A stretch of 64,000 nucleotides of DNA from Pseudoxanthomonas sp. X-1. Its GTDB lineage: Bacteria > Pseudomonadota > Gammaproteobacteria > Xanthomonadales > Xanthomonadaceae. Both the position numbers and the translations under genes were made by a program. The stretch lies in NCBI RefSeq assembly GCF_020042665.1, contig NZ_CP083376.1:3446001-3510000 (forward strand), in the 5' to 3' direction. Each line of letters starts with the position of its first letter. Within the stretch, counting starts at the first letter, position 1. Below the pieces are notes generated by a model, which worked only from the letters and a program-made list of their open reading frames with translations, was not told the origin of the DNA and made no database searches. This document shows, one piece after another, positions 55,209 through 63,521 of this stretch.

Positions 55209-56156
55209 ATGCCTGCGCAGGCGTTGTATCTGGGCGTCGATGGCGGCGGCACCAAGACGCGCTTCGCGCTGATCGATGCCGCCGGCACGCTGCTGGCGCA
55301 GACCCAGCTGGGCACCGCCTACTACCCGCAGGTCGGGCTGGACGGTGTACGCCGCATGCTGGATGAAGGCATCGCTACGCTGCTGGCGCCGCTGGGGCTT
55401 AGCCGCGAGGACATCGCGCAGGCGTTCTTCGGCCTGCCGGCCTACGGCGAGGACAGCCGCGCCACGGCCGCCCTGCAGCTCATCCCCGGCCAGGTGCTGG
55501 GACACCGCCGCTACGCCTGCGACAACGACATGGTGTGCGGCTGGGCGGGCTCGCTGGCGTGCGCGGACGGCATCAACATCATCGCCGGCACCGGCTCGAT
55601 GGGCTATGGACGACGCGGTGCGGCCGCGGCGCGGTCCGGCGGCTGGGGCGAGGCGTTCGGCGACGAGGGCTCGGCCCACTGGATCGCCACACAGGGGCTC
55701 AACGCCTTCTCGCGCATGAGCGATGGCCGCCTGCCGCGCGGCCCCCTGCACGCGATCCTGCGCGCGCACTTCGGCCTGGAGGAAGACCTGGACCTCTGCG
55801 GGCATGTCTACGGCGAGGGCGTCGGCACGCGCGGCGACATCGCGCGTCTGTCGGTGCAGGTGGCGCAGGCCGCCGGTGAAGGCGATGCGGTGGCGATCGC
55901 GATCTTCCAGCGCGCCGGCGAGGAACTGGCACAGATCGCCCAGGCCCTGCGCGGGCTGCTCGGCTTCGAGCCGGGCGAGCCGGTCCCGCTGTCCTACTCC
56001 GGCGGCGCCTTCAGCGCCGGCGCGCTGCTGATGCAGCCCTTCCAGGCGGCCCTGGCCAGGGTCAGCACGGACTTCGCCCTGCGCACCCCGCTCCATCCAC
56101 CGCACTACGGCGCCGCGCTCTACGCGCGACTGCTGGCGGGGACGGCGCCGCGCTGA
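55209..56156 (+). CDS. agaK: BadF/BadG-type N-acetylhexosamine kinase (AgaK-like)
   Basis: The 315-residue protein has a BadF/BadG/BcrA/BcrD ATPase fold with phosphate motif GVDGGGTKTRFAL at residues 9-21 and the adenosine-side motif INIIAGTGSMGYG. N-acetylglucosamine kinases (NagK type) share this fold. In this locus it most likely phosphorylates GalNAc or galactosamine. It follows agaS by three bases. The stop is followed by a short interval before a convergent DUF3228 gene. Confidence 0.88.
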   Translation: MPAQALYLGVDGGGTKTRFALIDAAGTLLAQTQLGTAYYPQVGLDGVRRMLDEGIATLLAPLGLSREDIAQAFFGLPAYGEDSRATAALQLIPGQVLGHRRYACDNDMVCGWAGSLACADGINIIAGTGSMGYGRRGAAAARSGGWGEAFGDEGSAHWIATQGLNAFSRMSDGRLPRGPLHAILRAHFGLEEDLDLCGHVYGEGVGTRGDIARLSVQVAQAAGEGDAVAIAIFQRAGEELAQIAQALRGLLGFEPGEPVPLSYSGGAFSAGALLMQPFQAALARVSTDFALRTPLHPPHYGAALYARLLAGTAPR

Positions 56157-56237
56157 GCCTGGCCGTCCCCCGCTACGCGCCGCAGGACGGCCTGCGCCGT
56201 CTCGTCTTTCAAGGAAACGCGGCGTCCTCGGAACGCC

Positions 56238-56795
56238 TCACGGCCGCCAGTTCGCGTTGCGCTCCCAGAACGCCACCGCGCGCCGATACGCCTCGCGGTC
56301 CAATGGCACGCCGGAACCGCCCTCCTCCACGCCCAGCGCATTGCGCAGCATGGTGATCGGGGCCATCGGGATCTCCTCCGGCTCGGCGGTGTAGAGGCAG
56401 CCGACCACGCCCCAGTCCGCGTCGATGGCCTCGCCCTCCCTGGCCAGCTGTGCGCGGCTGTAGAGGATCGGCAGCAGGTACTCGGCGCGCGGGGCCTGCA
56501 CGCCCTCGAACCAGCGCACCAGCACCGGCAGCTCGGCCGAGGTGCGCGCCTCGTAGGCCGAACGCAGCAGATGCCGGTTGTCCACGGTGATCGGCACGGT
56601 CAGGCAGCGGGTCGAGGTCCAGTTGCGGTGCACGTGCAGCTTGCAGAACGGCGCATAGCCATCGAGCACGCGCAGCGGCGGGTGTTGGTTGAGATAGGCC
56701 TCGAAGCCCTCGGCGGTGCAGTCCTGGATGGTGTTGCCGCGCGGCGTGCGCGGGAACAGCCGCGCACGCGCGAACGGGGTCAGCACGATCGACAT
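56238..56795 (-). CDS. DUF3228 family protein
   Basis: The 185-residue protein contains the DUF3228 hallmark segments PRTPRGNTIQDCTAEGFEAYLN near the N-terminus and CLTVPITVDNRHLLRSAYEARTSAELPVLVRWF in the middle. Family function is unknown. No signal peptide or membrane helix is seen, so it is probably cytoplasmic. It lies 6 bases after the M14 peptidase gene on the same strand and is likely co-transcribed with it. Confidence 0.85.
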   Translation of the reverse strand: MSIVLTPFARARLFPRTPRGNTIQDCTAEGFEAYLNQHPPLRVLDGYAPFCKLHVHRNWTSTRCLTVPITVDNRHLLRSAYEARTSAELPVLVRWFEGVQAPRAEYLLPILYSRAQLAREGEAIDADWGVVGCLYTAEPEEIPMAPITMLRNALGVEEGGSGVPLDREAYRRAVAFWERNANWRP

Positions 56796-56801
56796 CGCGC
56801 C

Positions 56802-57725
56802 TCAGCCCCGCTGCGCCAGCGCGTAGTCGATCGCCGCGCGGATCGCCGCCACCTGGGCGTCGTTGCACTGCTGCGGCGTGGCGCGCGGGCTGTCGGGATA
56901 GACCTCGGTGGTGGTGCGGTAGGGCGCGTCGGTGATCCCCGCGCACAGGCCCAGCGCCTTGCAGTCGTACTCGATCACGCCCGGGGCGACCACCGGCGAT
57001 CCGATCAGGGTGCCGTCCGGATCGGCCGGCGCGATGTGGGTCACCTTGGCCACGGCGGCGTTGACCGCCTGCTGGAAGGCCGGTGCCGGCGCGGCGCTGT
57101 CGGCGCACAGGTAGAAACCATCGGGAATGGTGCCCGGGACATAGGGCTTGCCGTCGCGCGCGGCCAGCGCGGGGCGGAATTCGCTCTCGTCGCTGTCGGT
57201 GGTCTCGTGCAGGTCGATGTGCATGACGATGCCCTCGCGCAGCGGCGCGACCAGGGCCAGCAGCGCGGCCGCTTCGGCCGCCGGGCTGTGCGCGCGGAAG
57301 TTGCGGTTGGGGTCCAGCGCGTCGGGGTTCCAGCGGTGGATGCGCTCATAGCCCCAGGGGCTCACGCATGGCACCACCAGCAGGTTGGCGCGGCCGGCGT
57401 AGCTAGCCGCATGCTGTTCGAGGAACTGCAGCGCGCCCTGCACGCCGCTGGTCTCGTAGCCGTGCACGCCGCCGGTGACCAGCATCGTCGGCAGCGCCGG
57501 GTCCCAGGCACGGCTGCGCACCGCGAACAGGTCGTACTGGTCCGCGCCGTAGTCCAGATGGCCGTACGACACGACTTCGAAGCGCGTACGCAGCGGTTCG
57601 ATCCGGGCCAGCACTTCGTCGGCATAGCCGCGCCTGCGGGTCTGGGCGGCGCGCCACTGCGCCTTTTCGGCCGCGCCCCAGGGGCGGCCCGGCGTGCCGA
57701 TGGAGACAGACGTGGACACGGTCAT
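56802..57725 (-). CDS. M14-family metallocarboxypeptidase
   Basis: The 307-residue protein has the zinc ligands of the M14 family: HGYE (H88, E91) in VTGGVHGYETSG and H173 in MHIDLHETTDSDE. The likely catalytic glutamate is E274 in TTTEVYP. It has no signal peptide, so it is probably a cytoplasmic peptidase or amidohydrolase similar to succinylglutamate desuccinylase/aspartoacylase relatives; specificity is unclear. The start at 57725 (MTVSTSVS) is the first sensible ATG. It is divergent from metF over 137 bases. Confidence 0.9.
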   Translation of the reverse strand: MTVSTSVSIGTPGRPWGAAEKAQWRAAQTRRRGYADEVLARIEPLRTRFEVVSYGHLDYGADQYDLFAVRSRAWDPALPTMLVTGGVHGYETSGVQGALQFLEQHAASYAGRANLLVVPCVSPWGYERIHRWNPDALDPNRNFRAHSPAAEAAALLALVAPLREGIVMHIDLHETTDSDESEFRPALAARDGKPYVPGTIPDGFYLCADSAAPAPAFQQAVNAAVAKVTHIAPADPDGTLIGSPVVAPGVIEYDCKALGLCAGITDAPYRTTTEVYPDSPRATPQQCNDAQVAAIRAAIDYALAQRG

Positions 57726-57862
57726 GCGATGAACACCTGGCTGGCGAAAGAGGCGCCGGACTGTAGCACCCGGCTGCCGGAGGGATGGACGCCGCGGCAG
57801 GGCTCCATGCATCCATCGCGATGAAGCGATAAGATGCCGCACCCGCCGCCCAACGCCCCGCC

Positions 57863-58693
57863 ATGACGCCGATCAGCTTCGAGTTCTACCCGCCCAAGAC
57901 CGACGAGCAGCGGGCGCAGCTGAATCGCACGGCCGAGCGGCTGGCGCGCTACGCGCCGGAGTACGTGTCGTGCACCTTCGGCGCCGGCGGCTCGACCCTG
58001 AGCTATACCGCCGAGACGGTGCGTCACCTCAAGCAGCACCACGGCTTCGACGCCGCGCCGCACCTGTCCTGCGTGGGCGGCAGCCGCGAGGAGATCCGCG
58101 AACTGCTCAAGCTCTATCGCGCCATCGGCTGCCGGCGCATCGTCGCCCTGCGCGGCGACCTGCCCTCGGGCATGGGCCATGCCGGCGACCTGCGCTATGC
58201 GTCCGAACTGATCGCCTTCATCCGCGCCGAGCACGGCGATGCGTTCCAGCTGGAAGTCGGCGCCTATCCGGAAACCCATCCGCAGGCCAGCGACGCGCTG
58301 TCGGACCTGAAGCACTTCAAGGCCAAGGTCGACGCCGGCGCCGATGCGGCCATCACCCAGTATTTCTACAACGCCGATGCCTACTTCGGCTTCGTCGAGG
58401 CGGTGCGCCGGCTGGGGGTGGAAATCCCGATCATTCCCGGGATCATGCCGATCGCCAACTTCGCCCAGCTGCGGCGCTTCTCCGAGCAGTGCGGGGCGGA
58501 GATCCCGCGCTGGATCGCCAAGCGCATGGCGGCCTTCGGCGACGACGCGGCGGCGGTGAAGGACTTCGGCGCCGACGTGGTCGCCCAGCTGTGCCAGCGC
58601 CTGATCGACGGCGGCGCGCCGTCGCTGCACTTCTACACGCTCAACCTGGCCAAGCCTACGCAGACGGTGCTGCAGCGGTTGGGGATTCGCTGA
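57863..58693 (+). CDS. metF: Methylenetetrahydrofolate reductase
   Basis: MetF makes 5-methyl-THF for methionine synthesis. The 276-residue protein has the conserved start ISFEFYPPKT, FGAGGST, VALRGDLP and the C-terminal HFYTLNLAKPTQTVLQRLG. The folate/FAD-binding TIM-barrel motifs are complete and length fits. No strong ribosome site is seen. A TAAGAT box lies at 57830-57835. It shares the methyl cycle with ahcY in this window. I find no riboswitch in its leader. Confidence 0.96.
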   Translation: MTPISFEFYPPKTDEQRAQLNRTAERLARYAPEYVSCTFGAGGSTLSYTAETVRHLKQHHGFDAAPHLSCVGGSREEIRELLKLYRAIGCRRIVALRGDLPSGMGHAGDLRYASELIAFIRAEHGDAFQLEVGAYPETHPQASDALSDLKHFKAKVDAGADAAITQYFYNADAYFGFVEAVRRLGVEIPIIPGIMPIANFAQLRRFSEQCGAEIPRWIAKRMAAFGDDAAAVKDFGADVVAQLCQRLIDGGAPSLHFYTLNLAKPTQTVLQRLGIR

Positions 58694-58769
58694 GAACGCG
58701 CGAATGCGTATTCCCTAGGAACGCGGTGCTCCTGCAGAAGCCGGGAGCTGGGGTGTTTTTCCTTCGCGC

Positions 58770-58802
58770 TGGGAAGTCGCTGGGTTCCCAGGTTCGCGGG
58801 AA
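58770..58802. repeat. Short intergenic hairpin-like element
   Basis: GTCGCTGGGTTCCCAGGTTC followed by GCGGGAACGACG resembles the dispersed CGCGTTCGCGGGGATGACG element seen at about 32601. GAACCCAGC-type half-sites make a short, imperfect hairpin. It lies in the 266-base gap between metF and the DUF4124 gene. Confidence 0.4.
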
Positions 58803-58959
58803 CGACGGCAAGGGTCGTCCGGCGGCTTCAGGCCGTCTGTCCCGTGGCAGCCTTCTGTCCACGGCGGGATGGGCTGCACAGGTCGGGCCACATCGCCGGC
58901 AGGCCGGTGCCCACCCTCGTCATGGACTTCAGCTTGGCTGGGGTAGGCTGCGCCCCTCC

Positions 58960-59568
58960 ATGCGCGCGCCCGTCCCGCTCCTGCTGCTGACCCTGGCTCT
59001 CGCGCTGGCCGCGCTGGCGTGGTCGCCTGCGACGCGGGCCCAGGCGATCCATCGCTGCACCGACGCCAGCGGGGTAAGCGTGTTCACCGATCGCCGCTGC
59101 GAGGACCTGGGCGCGGCCAGTCGAGTGCCGGTGCCGCTGCCTTCCACCGCGGGCGAGGCCGGCGACGCCCCATCCCGCACCCACCTGGGCTGCCCACGCA
59201 AGCTGTCCGACCTGGTCCAGCGCATCGGCGCGGCCGTCGCCGCCAAGGACGCCAACGACCTGGCCGCGCTCTATCAGTGGAACGGGATCTCCGACGCCTC
59301 GGCCAATCGCCTGCTCGACCGCATGGAAGCCATCGTGCGCAGGCCGCTGCTGGACATCACCCCGGTGCTGCCGGCGCCCGACCCGGTGGTCGAGGCCGAC
59401 GGCACCATCACCGACGCCAACACCGACGGCTTCTATCCGCAGGCCACCTTGCCGCAGCGCCGGCGCCCGGTCGGCCTGCGCCTGCAGCAGACCCTGTCCA
59501 ACGGCACGCCCACCTCGACGGTAATGGGTATCCGCCGCAGCTACGACTGCTTCTGGATCTCGCTCTGA
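58960..59568 (+). CDS. Exported DUF4124-domain protein
   Basis: The 202-residue precursor has a signal peptide (about 1-27, ending ATRA) followed by a DUF4124 motif, QAIHRCTDASGVSVFTDRRC, where C, T-D and F-T-D-x-x-C are typical. The rest (about 65-202) has a helical segment around KDANDLAALYQWNGISDASANRLLDRM and two further cysteines (LGCPRK and YDCFW). The function is unknown. It faces the histidine kinase gene convergently, with a small GCCCGC/GCGGGC hairpin between them. Confidence 0.85.
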   Translation: MRAPVPLLLLTLALALAALAWSPATRAQAIHRCTDASGVSVFTDRRCEDLGAASRVPVPLPSTAGEAGDAPSRTHLGCPRKLSDLVQRIGAAVAAKDANDLAALYQWNGISDASANRLLDRMEAIVRRPLLDITPVLPAPDPVVEADGTITDANTDGFYPQATLPQRRRPVGLRLQQTLSNGTPTSTVMGIRRSYDCFWISL

Positions 59569-59576
59569 CCGGCCAT

Positions 59577-59592
59577 GCCCGCGAATGCGGGC
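59577..59592. terminator. Short hairpin between convergent genes
   Basis: GCCCGC, loop GAAT, GCGGGC. It lies 9 bases past the DUF4124 stop and may act as a weak terminator for either direction; no T-run follows. Confidence 0.4.
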
Positions 59593-59644
59593 CTCCATGG
59601 TCGGAAGTGCCGCGAACGGCTCAGGAAAGCCTTGGTCGCGGCCT

Positions 59645-61012
59645 TCAGGCCGGATGGAACCGCAGCGTGGCCACCACGCCGCGCTCGGCGCCGGGGCGCA
59701 CGCTGACCTGCCAGCCGTAGAGATCGCACAGGCGGCTGACGATGGACAGGCCGATGCCGCCGCCCTGCGAATGCCCGGCGTGGGTGCCGCGATAGCCGCG
59801 GTCGAACAGCCGCGCCGCGTCCTCCTCGCTCAGGCCCGGACCGGAGTCGATCACCTCGACCGCATCGTTGAGCACGCGCACCCGTACCGTGCCCTCCTGG
59901 GTGTACTTGACCGCATTGCCGACCAGATTGCCCAGCGCCACCGACAGCGCCGCCTCCGGCGCGTCGATGACCAGGTCCTGGTTGCCTTCGAGCATCAGCT
60001 CCAGCGGCTTGCCGCCGATCTGCGCGCGGTGCGAATCCAGCAGCTGCTCGGCGACCTTGGCCACGTTGCTGGTGCCCTGCCCGCGCTCGTTGCGCGAGAG
60101 CAGCAGCAGCGAACCGATCAGGTCCGAACACGCCTGCTCGGCGCGCTGGATGCGCAGCAGGCGTGCCTGGATCTTGGGTTCCAGGTCGGGCTTGCCCAGC
60201 AGCAGCTCGGTCGCGCCGCGGATCACCGCCAGCGGCGTGCGCAGCTCATGGCTGACGTCGGCGTTGAACTCGCGGTCGCGCTGCACGACCTCGGTCAGGC
60301 GGTTGGAATAATCGTCCAGCGCGCGCGCCAGTTCGCCCACCTCGTCCTCGGGGAACAGCGGCCCCAGCTGGGTCGGGTTGCTGCTGCCGCGGTAGGCGCG
60401 CAGGCGGTTGGCCAGTTCGGACACCGGGCTCATCACTCGCGAGGCCGCCCACCAGCCGATCAGCAGCGAGACCAGGGTGAACACCAGCACCGTGGCGTAC
60501 AGCGTGCGCTTGAACTGCACCTCGCCCAGCGCGACCTGGCCCATGTCGTAGGCAATGAAGAACCAGGCATTGGGCGTCTTGCGCACGCCGAGTTTGTAGG
60601 CGAACGGCTTGCCATCCGGATCGGTGCCCGACATCGGGTGGATGCCGTCGTCGAGCTTCTCCCAATCGGGGAAATCGCGGCGCAGGCTGTCGAGCTTGTC
60701 GGGGCGATAGACGAAGCCCTTCATCTGCTGGACCGGGATGTCCAGGTTGCGCCCGCCGCTGGCCACGTAGCTGCGCCAGGACGCTTCCATGTTGCGGTTC
60801 ATCACGTCCTCGACCAGCTGGTTCTCCACGCGCTGGCGGGCCAGGATCGAGGCATAGGCGAACAGCACCGTCAGGCACAGGCCCAGCAGGGCGAAGGACC
60901 AGACGATGCGGGTGCGCAGCCGGCGGCGGAACTTGCGCGCCCGCGCCGCGGCCGGCCGCGCGGTCGCGTGGCCCTCAGGCTTCGGGAGCGGCGATGCGGT
61001 AACCGATGCCAT
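59645..61012 (-). CDS. Sensor histidine kinase
   Basis: The 455-residue inner-membrane kinase has a first transmembrane helix near residues 34-54 (IVWSFALLGLCLTVLFAYASIL), a periplasmic sensor of about 110 residues and a second helix near 160-180. A HAMP-like linker follows, then an H-box DVSHELRTPLAVI with the phosphorylated histidine at about residue 255. ATPase N and G boxes (NLVGNAVKY, DSGPGLSEEDAARLF, GGGIGLSIV) complete it. Its start overlaps the regulator stop by 38 bases. The signal sensed is not known. Confidence 0.93.
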   Translation of the reverse strand: MASVTASPLPKPEGHATARPAAARARKFRRRLRTRIVWSFALLGLCLTVLFAYASILARQRVENQLVEDVMNRNMEASWRSYVASGGRNLDIPVQQMKGFVYRPDKLDSLRRDFPDWEKLDDGIHPMSGTDPDGKPFAYKLGVRKTPNAWFFIAYDMGQVALGEVQFKRTLYATVLVFTLVSLLIGWWAASRVMSPVSELANRLRAYRGSSNPTQLGPLFPEDEVGELARALDDYSNRLTEVVQRDREFNADVSHELRTPLAVIRGATELLLGKPDLEPKIQARLLRIQRAEQACSDLIGSLLLLSRNERGQGTSNVAKVAEQLLDSHRAQIGGKPLELMLEGNQDLVIDAPEAALSVALGNLVGNAVKYTQEGTVRVRVLNDAVEVIDSGPGLSEEDAARLFDRGYRGTHAGHSQGGGIGLSIVSRLCDLYGWQVSVRPGAERGVVATLRFHPA

Positions 61013-61652
61013 GGCGGGTCTGGATGAGCGGGACTTCGAACGGCTTGTCGACCACCGCGCGCAGGCCATGGATGTGCACGCGCAGCGAATCCGAGTCGGG
61101 CAGCTCCTCGCCCCACACGCGCGTCTCCAGCTCCTGGCGGGTGACCACGGCCGGCGAGGCCTCCATCAGCGCCTGCAGGATCTTCAGCGCGGTCGGATTG
61201 AGCTGCAGCAGCTTGCCCTGGCGGCGCACTTCCAGCGTGTCCAGGTTGTATTCCAGGTCGCCCACGTCGAGCACGCGGGTCTGCACGCCCTTGCCGCGGC
61301 GCGAGAGCGCGTTGAGGCGCACTTCCACTTCCTGCAGGGCGAAGGGCTTGATCAGGTAGTCGTCGGCGCCCGAGTCGAAGCCGGCCAGCTTGTTGTCCAG
61401 GCTGTCGCGCGCGGTGAGCATCAGCACCGGGGTCTGCTTGCGCGCCTCGTTGCGCAGCTTGCGGCAGACCTCCAGGCCATCCATGCCCGGCAGGTTGAGG
61501 TCGAGCACGATGGCGTCGAAGTCGTGGACCACGGCCAGGTGCAGGCCGGTCACGCCGTCGGCGGCGAAGTCCACGGTGTGGCCGCGATCCTCGAGGTAGT
61601 CCCCCAGGTTGGCGGCGATGTCGCTGTTGTCTTCGATGACGAGGATGCGCAT
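60975..61652 (-). CDS. OmpR/PhoP-family response regulator
   Basis: The 225-residue regulator has a receiver domain with phospho-acceptor D51 (IVLDLNLPGMDG) and K102 (LIKPF). A winged helix DNA-binding domain of the OmpR type follows (LNPTALKILQALMEASPAVVTRQELETRVWG and DSLRVHIHGLRAVVDKPF). The start at 61652 begins MRILVIEDNSDIA. It overlaps the kinase gene, so the two form a coupled two-component system. The target genes cannot be told from this window. Confidence 0.95.
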   Translation of the reverse strand: MRILVIEDNSDIAANLGDYLEDRGHTVDFAADGVTGLHLAVVHDFDAIVLDLNLPGMDGLEVCRKLRNEARKQTPVLMLTARDSLDNKLAGFDSGADDYLIKPFALQEVEVRLNALSRRGKGVQTRVLDVGDLEYNLDTLEVRRQGKLLQLNPTALKILQALMEASPAVVTRQELETRVWGEELPDSDSLRVHIHGLRAVVDKPFEVPLIQTRHGIGYRIAAPEA

Positions 61653-61838
61653 GTCAGCAGGTCTCCTGCGGCCGGGCGGCCGGGACGGCGCCAGCACGGC
61701 GCATCGGGAATGGGAAGGTCATGGGAATCCTTGGGTTGTTGCTGTGCGGGCCAAGCCGCTGCGGGCCGGCCTGTTCAGCCTTCCGCGCGGGACGGGGCGA
61801 TTCTGTCACACCGCCGGTGAGCCTCCCTGCATGGCCGT

Positions 61839-62756
61839 TCACGTTCGGCCGGCGGAGCGGCGCGCGGCCGGTGCGTCCCGTTTGACCGCGCCGGCGGCCA
61901 CCAGTTCCACCACCGCCCCGGCGATGTCCACGCCGGAGACCTGCTCGATGCCCTCCAGCCCCGGGGTGGAGTTGACCTCCAGCACCAGCGGGCCGCGCGC
62001 CGAGCGGATCAGGTCCACCCCGGCCACCCCCAGCCCCAGGACCGCGGCGGCGCGCACGGCCACGGCCGCCTCCTCGTCGCTGGCGACGGCCGGATAGGCC
62101 TCGCCGCCGCGATGCAGGTTGGAGCGGAAGTCGCCCTCCGGCGCCTGCCGGCGCATGGCGGCCACCACCCGGTCGCCGACCACGAAGCAGCGCAGGTCCG
62201 CGCCCTTGGCCTCCTCGACGAACTCCTGCACCACGAAGCTGGCATACAGCCCGCGCAGCGCCTCGACCACCGAGCGCGAGGCCGAGGGCTTCTCGGTCAG
62301 CATCACTCCGGCGCCCTGCGCGCCCTCGTTGAGCTTGATCACATGCGGCGGCGGGCCCAGCAGCGCCAGCAGGTCGGCGGTATCGTCGGGGTTGTCGCCG
62401 AACACCGTGGCCGGCAGGTCGATCCCGTGGGCGGCCAGCAGCTGGTGCGCGCGCAGCTTGTCGCGCGCGCGCAGGATCGCATCGGAGGGATTGGGCGAAT
62501 GGCAGCCCATCAGCTCGAACTGGCGCAGCACCGCGGTGGCGTAGCGGGTGACCGACGCGCCGATGCGCGGAATCACCGCGTCGAACCCCGACAGCGTGGC
62601 GCCCTTGTAGCGCAGGTCGAAACGGCCGCGGTCGATGCGCATGTAGCAGCGCAGCGGATCGAGCACGCGCACGGTATGCCCGCGCTGGCGCCCGGCCTCG
62701 ACCAGGCGCTTGGTCGAGTACAGCCGCGTGTTGCGGGAGAGGATCGCCAGTTTCAT
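61839..62756 (-). CDS. rimK: ATP-grasp glutamate ligase RimK
   Basis: RimK adds glutamate residues to the C-terminus of ribosomal protein S6. The 305-residue protein has the RimK N-terminus [25 protein letters not shown]-grasp motifs include [31 protein letters not shown] and [16 protein letters not shown]. Length matches the family. The start at 62756 is the conserved one; the frame is open further upstream without sense. It lies 186 bases upstream of the two-component genes in the same direction. Confidence 0.94.
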   Translation of the reverse strand: MKLAILSRNTRLYSTKRLVEAGRQRGHTVRVLDPLRCYMRIDRGRFDLRYKGATLSGFDAVIPRIGASVTRYATAVLRQFELMGCHSPNPSDAILRARDKLRAHQLLAAHGIDLPATVFGDNPDDTADLLALLGPPPHVIKLNEGAQGAGVMLTEKPSASRSVVEALRGLYASFVVQEFVEEAKGADLRCFVVGDRVVAAMRRQAPEGDFRSNLHRGGEAYPAVASDEEAAVAVRAAAVLGLGVAGVDLIRSARGPLVLEVNSTPGLEGIEQVSGVDIAGAVVELVAAGAVKRDAPAARRSAGRT

Positions 62757-63164
62757 GCGGCCGCGCGCAGGGATGAAAACGGCGCACAGCATGACACGGC
62801 CCGATGGCCGGTCATGCCGCGCGTCGCTGCGGCCTCGTTCGACGGCACAGTCGACCTTGAAGATCGACGTCTGCAGTGCCAGGCGGCGTTGGACCGCAGC
62901 GCGCCGGCCAGGGCCGCCATCCCCACCGGTGATCCGGTCGGCTACGGGCCAGGCCGCAAAGCGAAAAAGAGGGGGCCACGGGACGCGCGCCTGATGCCGC
63001 CTGGACCCTGCGACACGCCGCGTCGATGAGGCCTGCGCGGCGGACAAGCGACCGGTCTTCGTCGCGAACATGATGCGCCGCGTCCGCATGCGGCTGAGCC
63101 CGGAGGGGTTGCGAGCCGTCATGGCAGGTCCGAGTATTGGCCTCGCCCTTCGCCGCCCCGCCCC
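62757..63164. other. Intergenic gap without a recognised gene
   Basis: This 408-base interval lies upstream of rimK. I see no domain-like frame, terminator or clear repeat. The frames that cross it look like shadows of high-GC DNA. Confidence 0.5.
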
Positions 63165-63395
63165 ATGCCAAGCAAGCCGCCGACACCGTTGCCGTCCCGC
63201 CAGTCCTCAGCCGAGTATCCGGATCAGGCGCTGATCCGGGCCGCGATCGCCGAGGCACACCGGCGCATCAAACGCATGCTGTCCGCGCACTTCAATGACT
63301 TCACGGACAAGCAGCAGCGTCAGGTTCGGGCCTTGCTGGGCGTGGCGTCCACTCCGGCCCGCAAGGCAACGCCGAGGCGCAAACCGCGGACCTAG
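63165..63395 (+). CDS. Small hypothetical protein, doubtful
   Basis: This is a 76-residue frame with a plausible helical middle ([22 protein letters not shown]) and a basic, Arg/Lys-rich tail. I recognise no family. It has no clear ribosome site, but it stands alone in an otherwise empty interval and does not overlap a known gene. It converges on the effector gene. Confidence 0.4.
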   Translation: MPSKPPTPLPSRQSSAEYPDQALIRAAIAEAHRRIKRMLSAHFNDFTDKQQRQVRALLGVASTPARKATPRRKPRT

Positions 63396-63521
63396 GTCGT
63401 CCGGCCCGGCCAGTCCAAGGCCCTCCCATCGGCCCGGGCCCCTCATCCATCCGCGCTGATGCCCAGGTGCGGAAGGCCGAGAATCAACTCCGCAGATGTT
63501 CCTCTGCACGCGTGCACGATC

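Noticed and set aside
57726..57862. SAM or SAH riboswitch before metF
   Set aside because: The leader is short and lacks the conserved aptamer blocks seen at ahcY.
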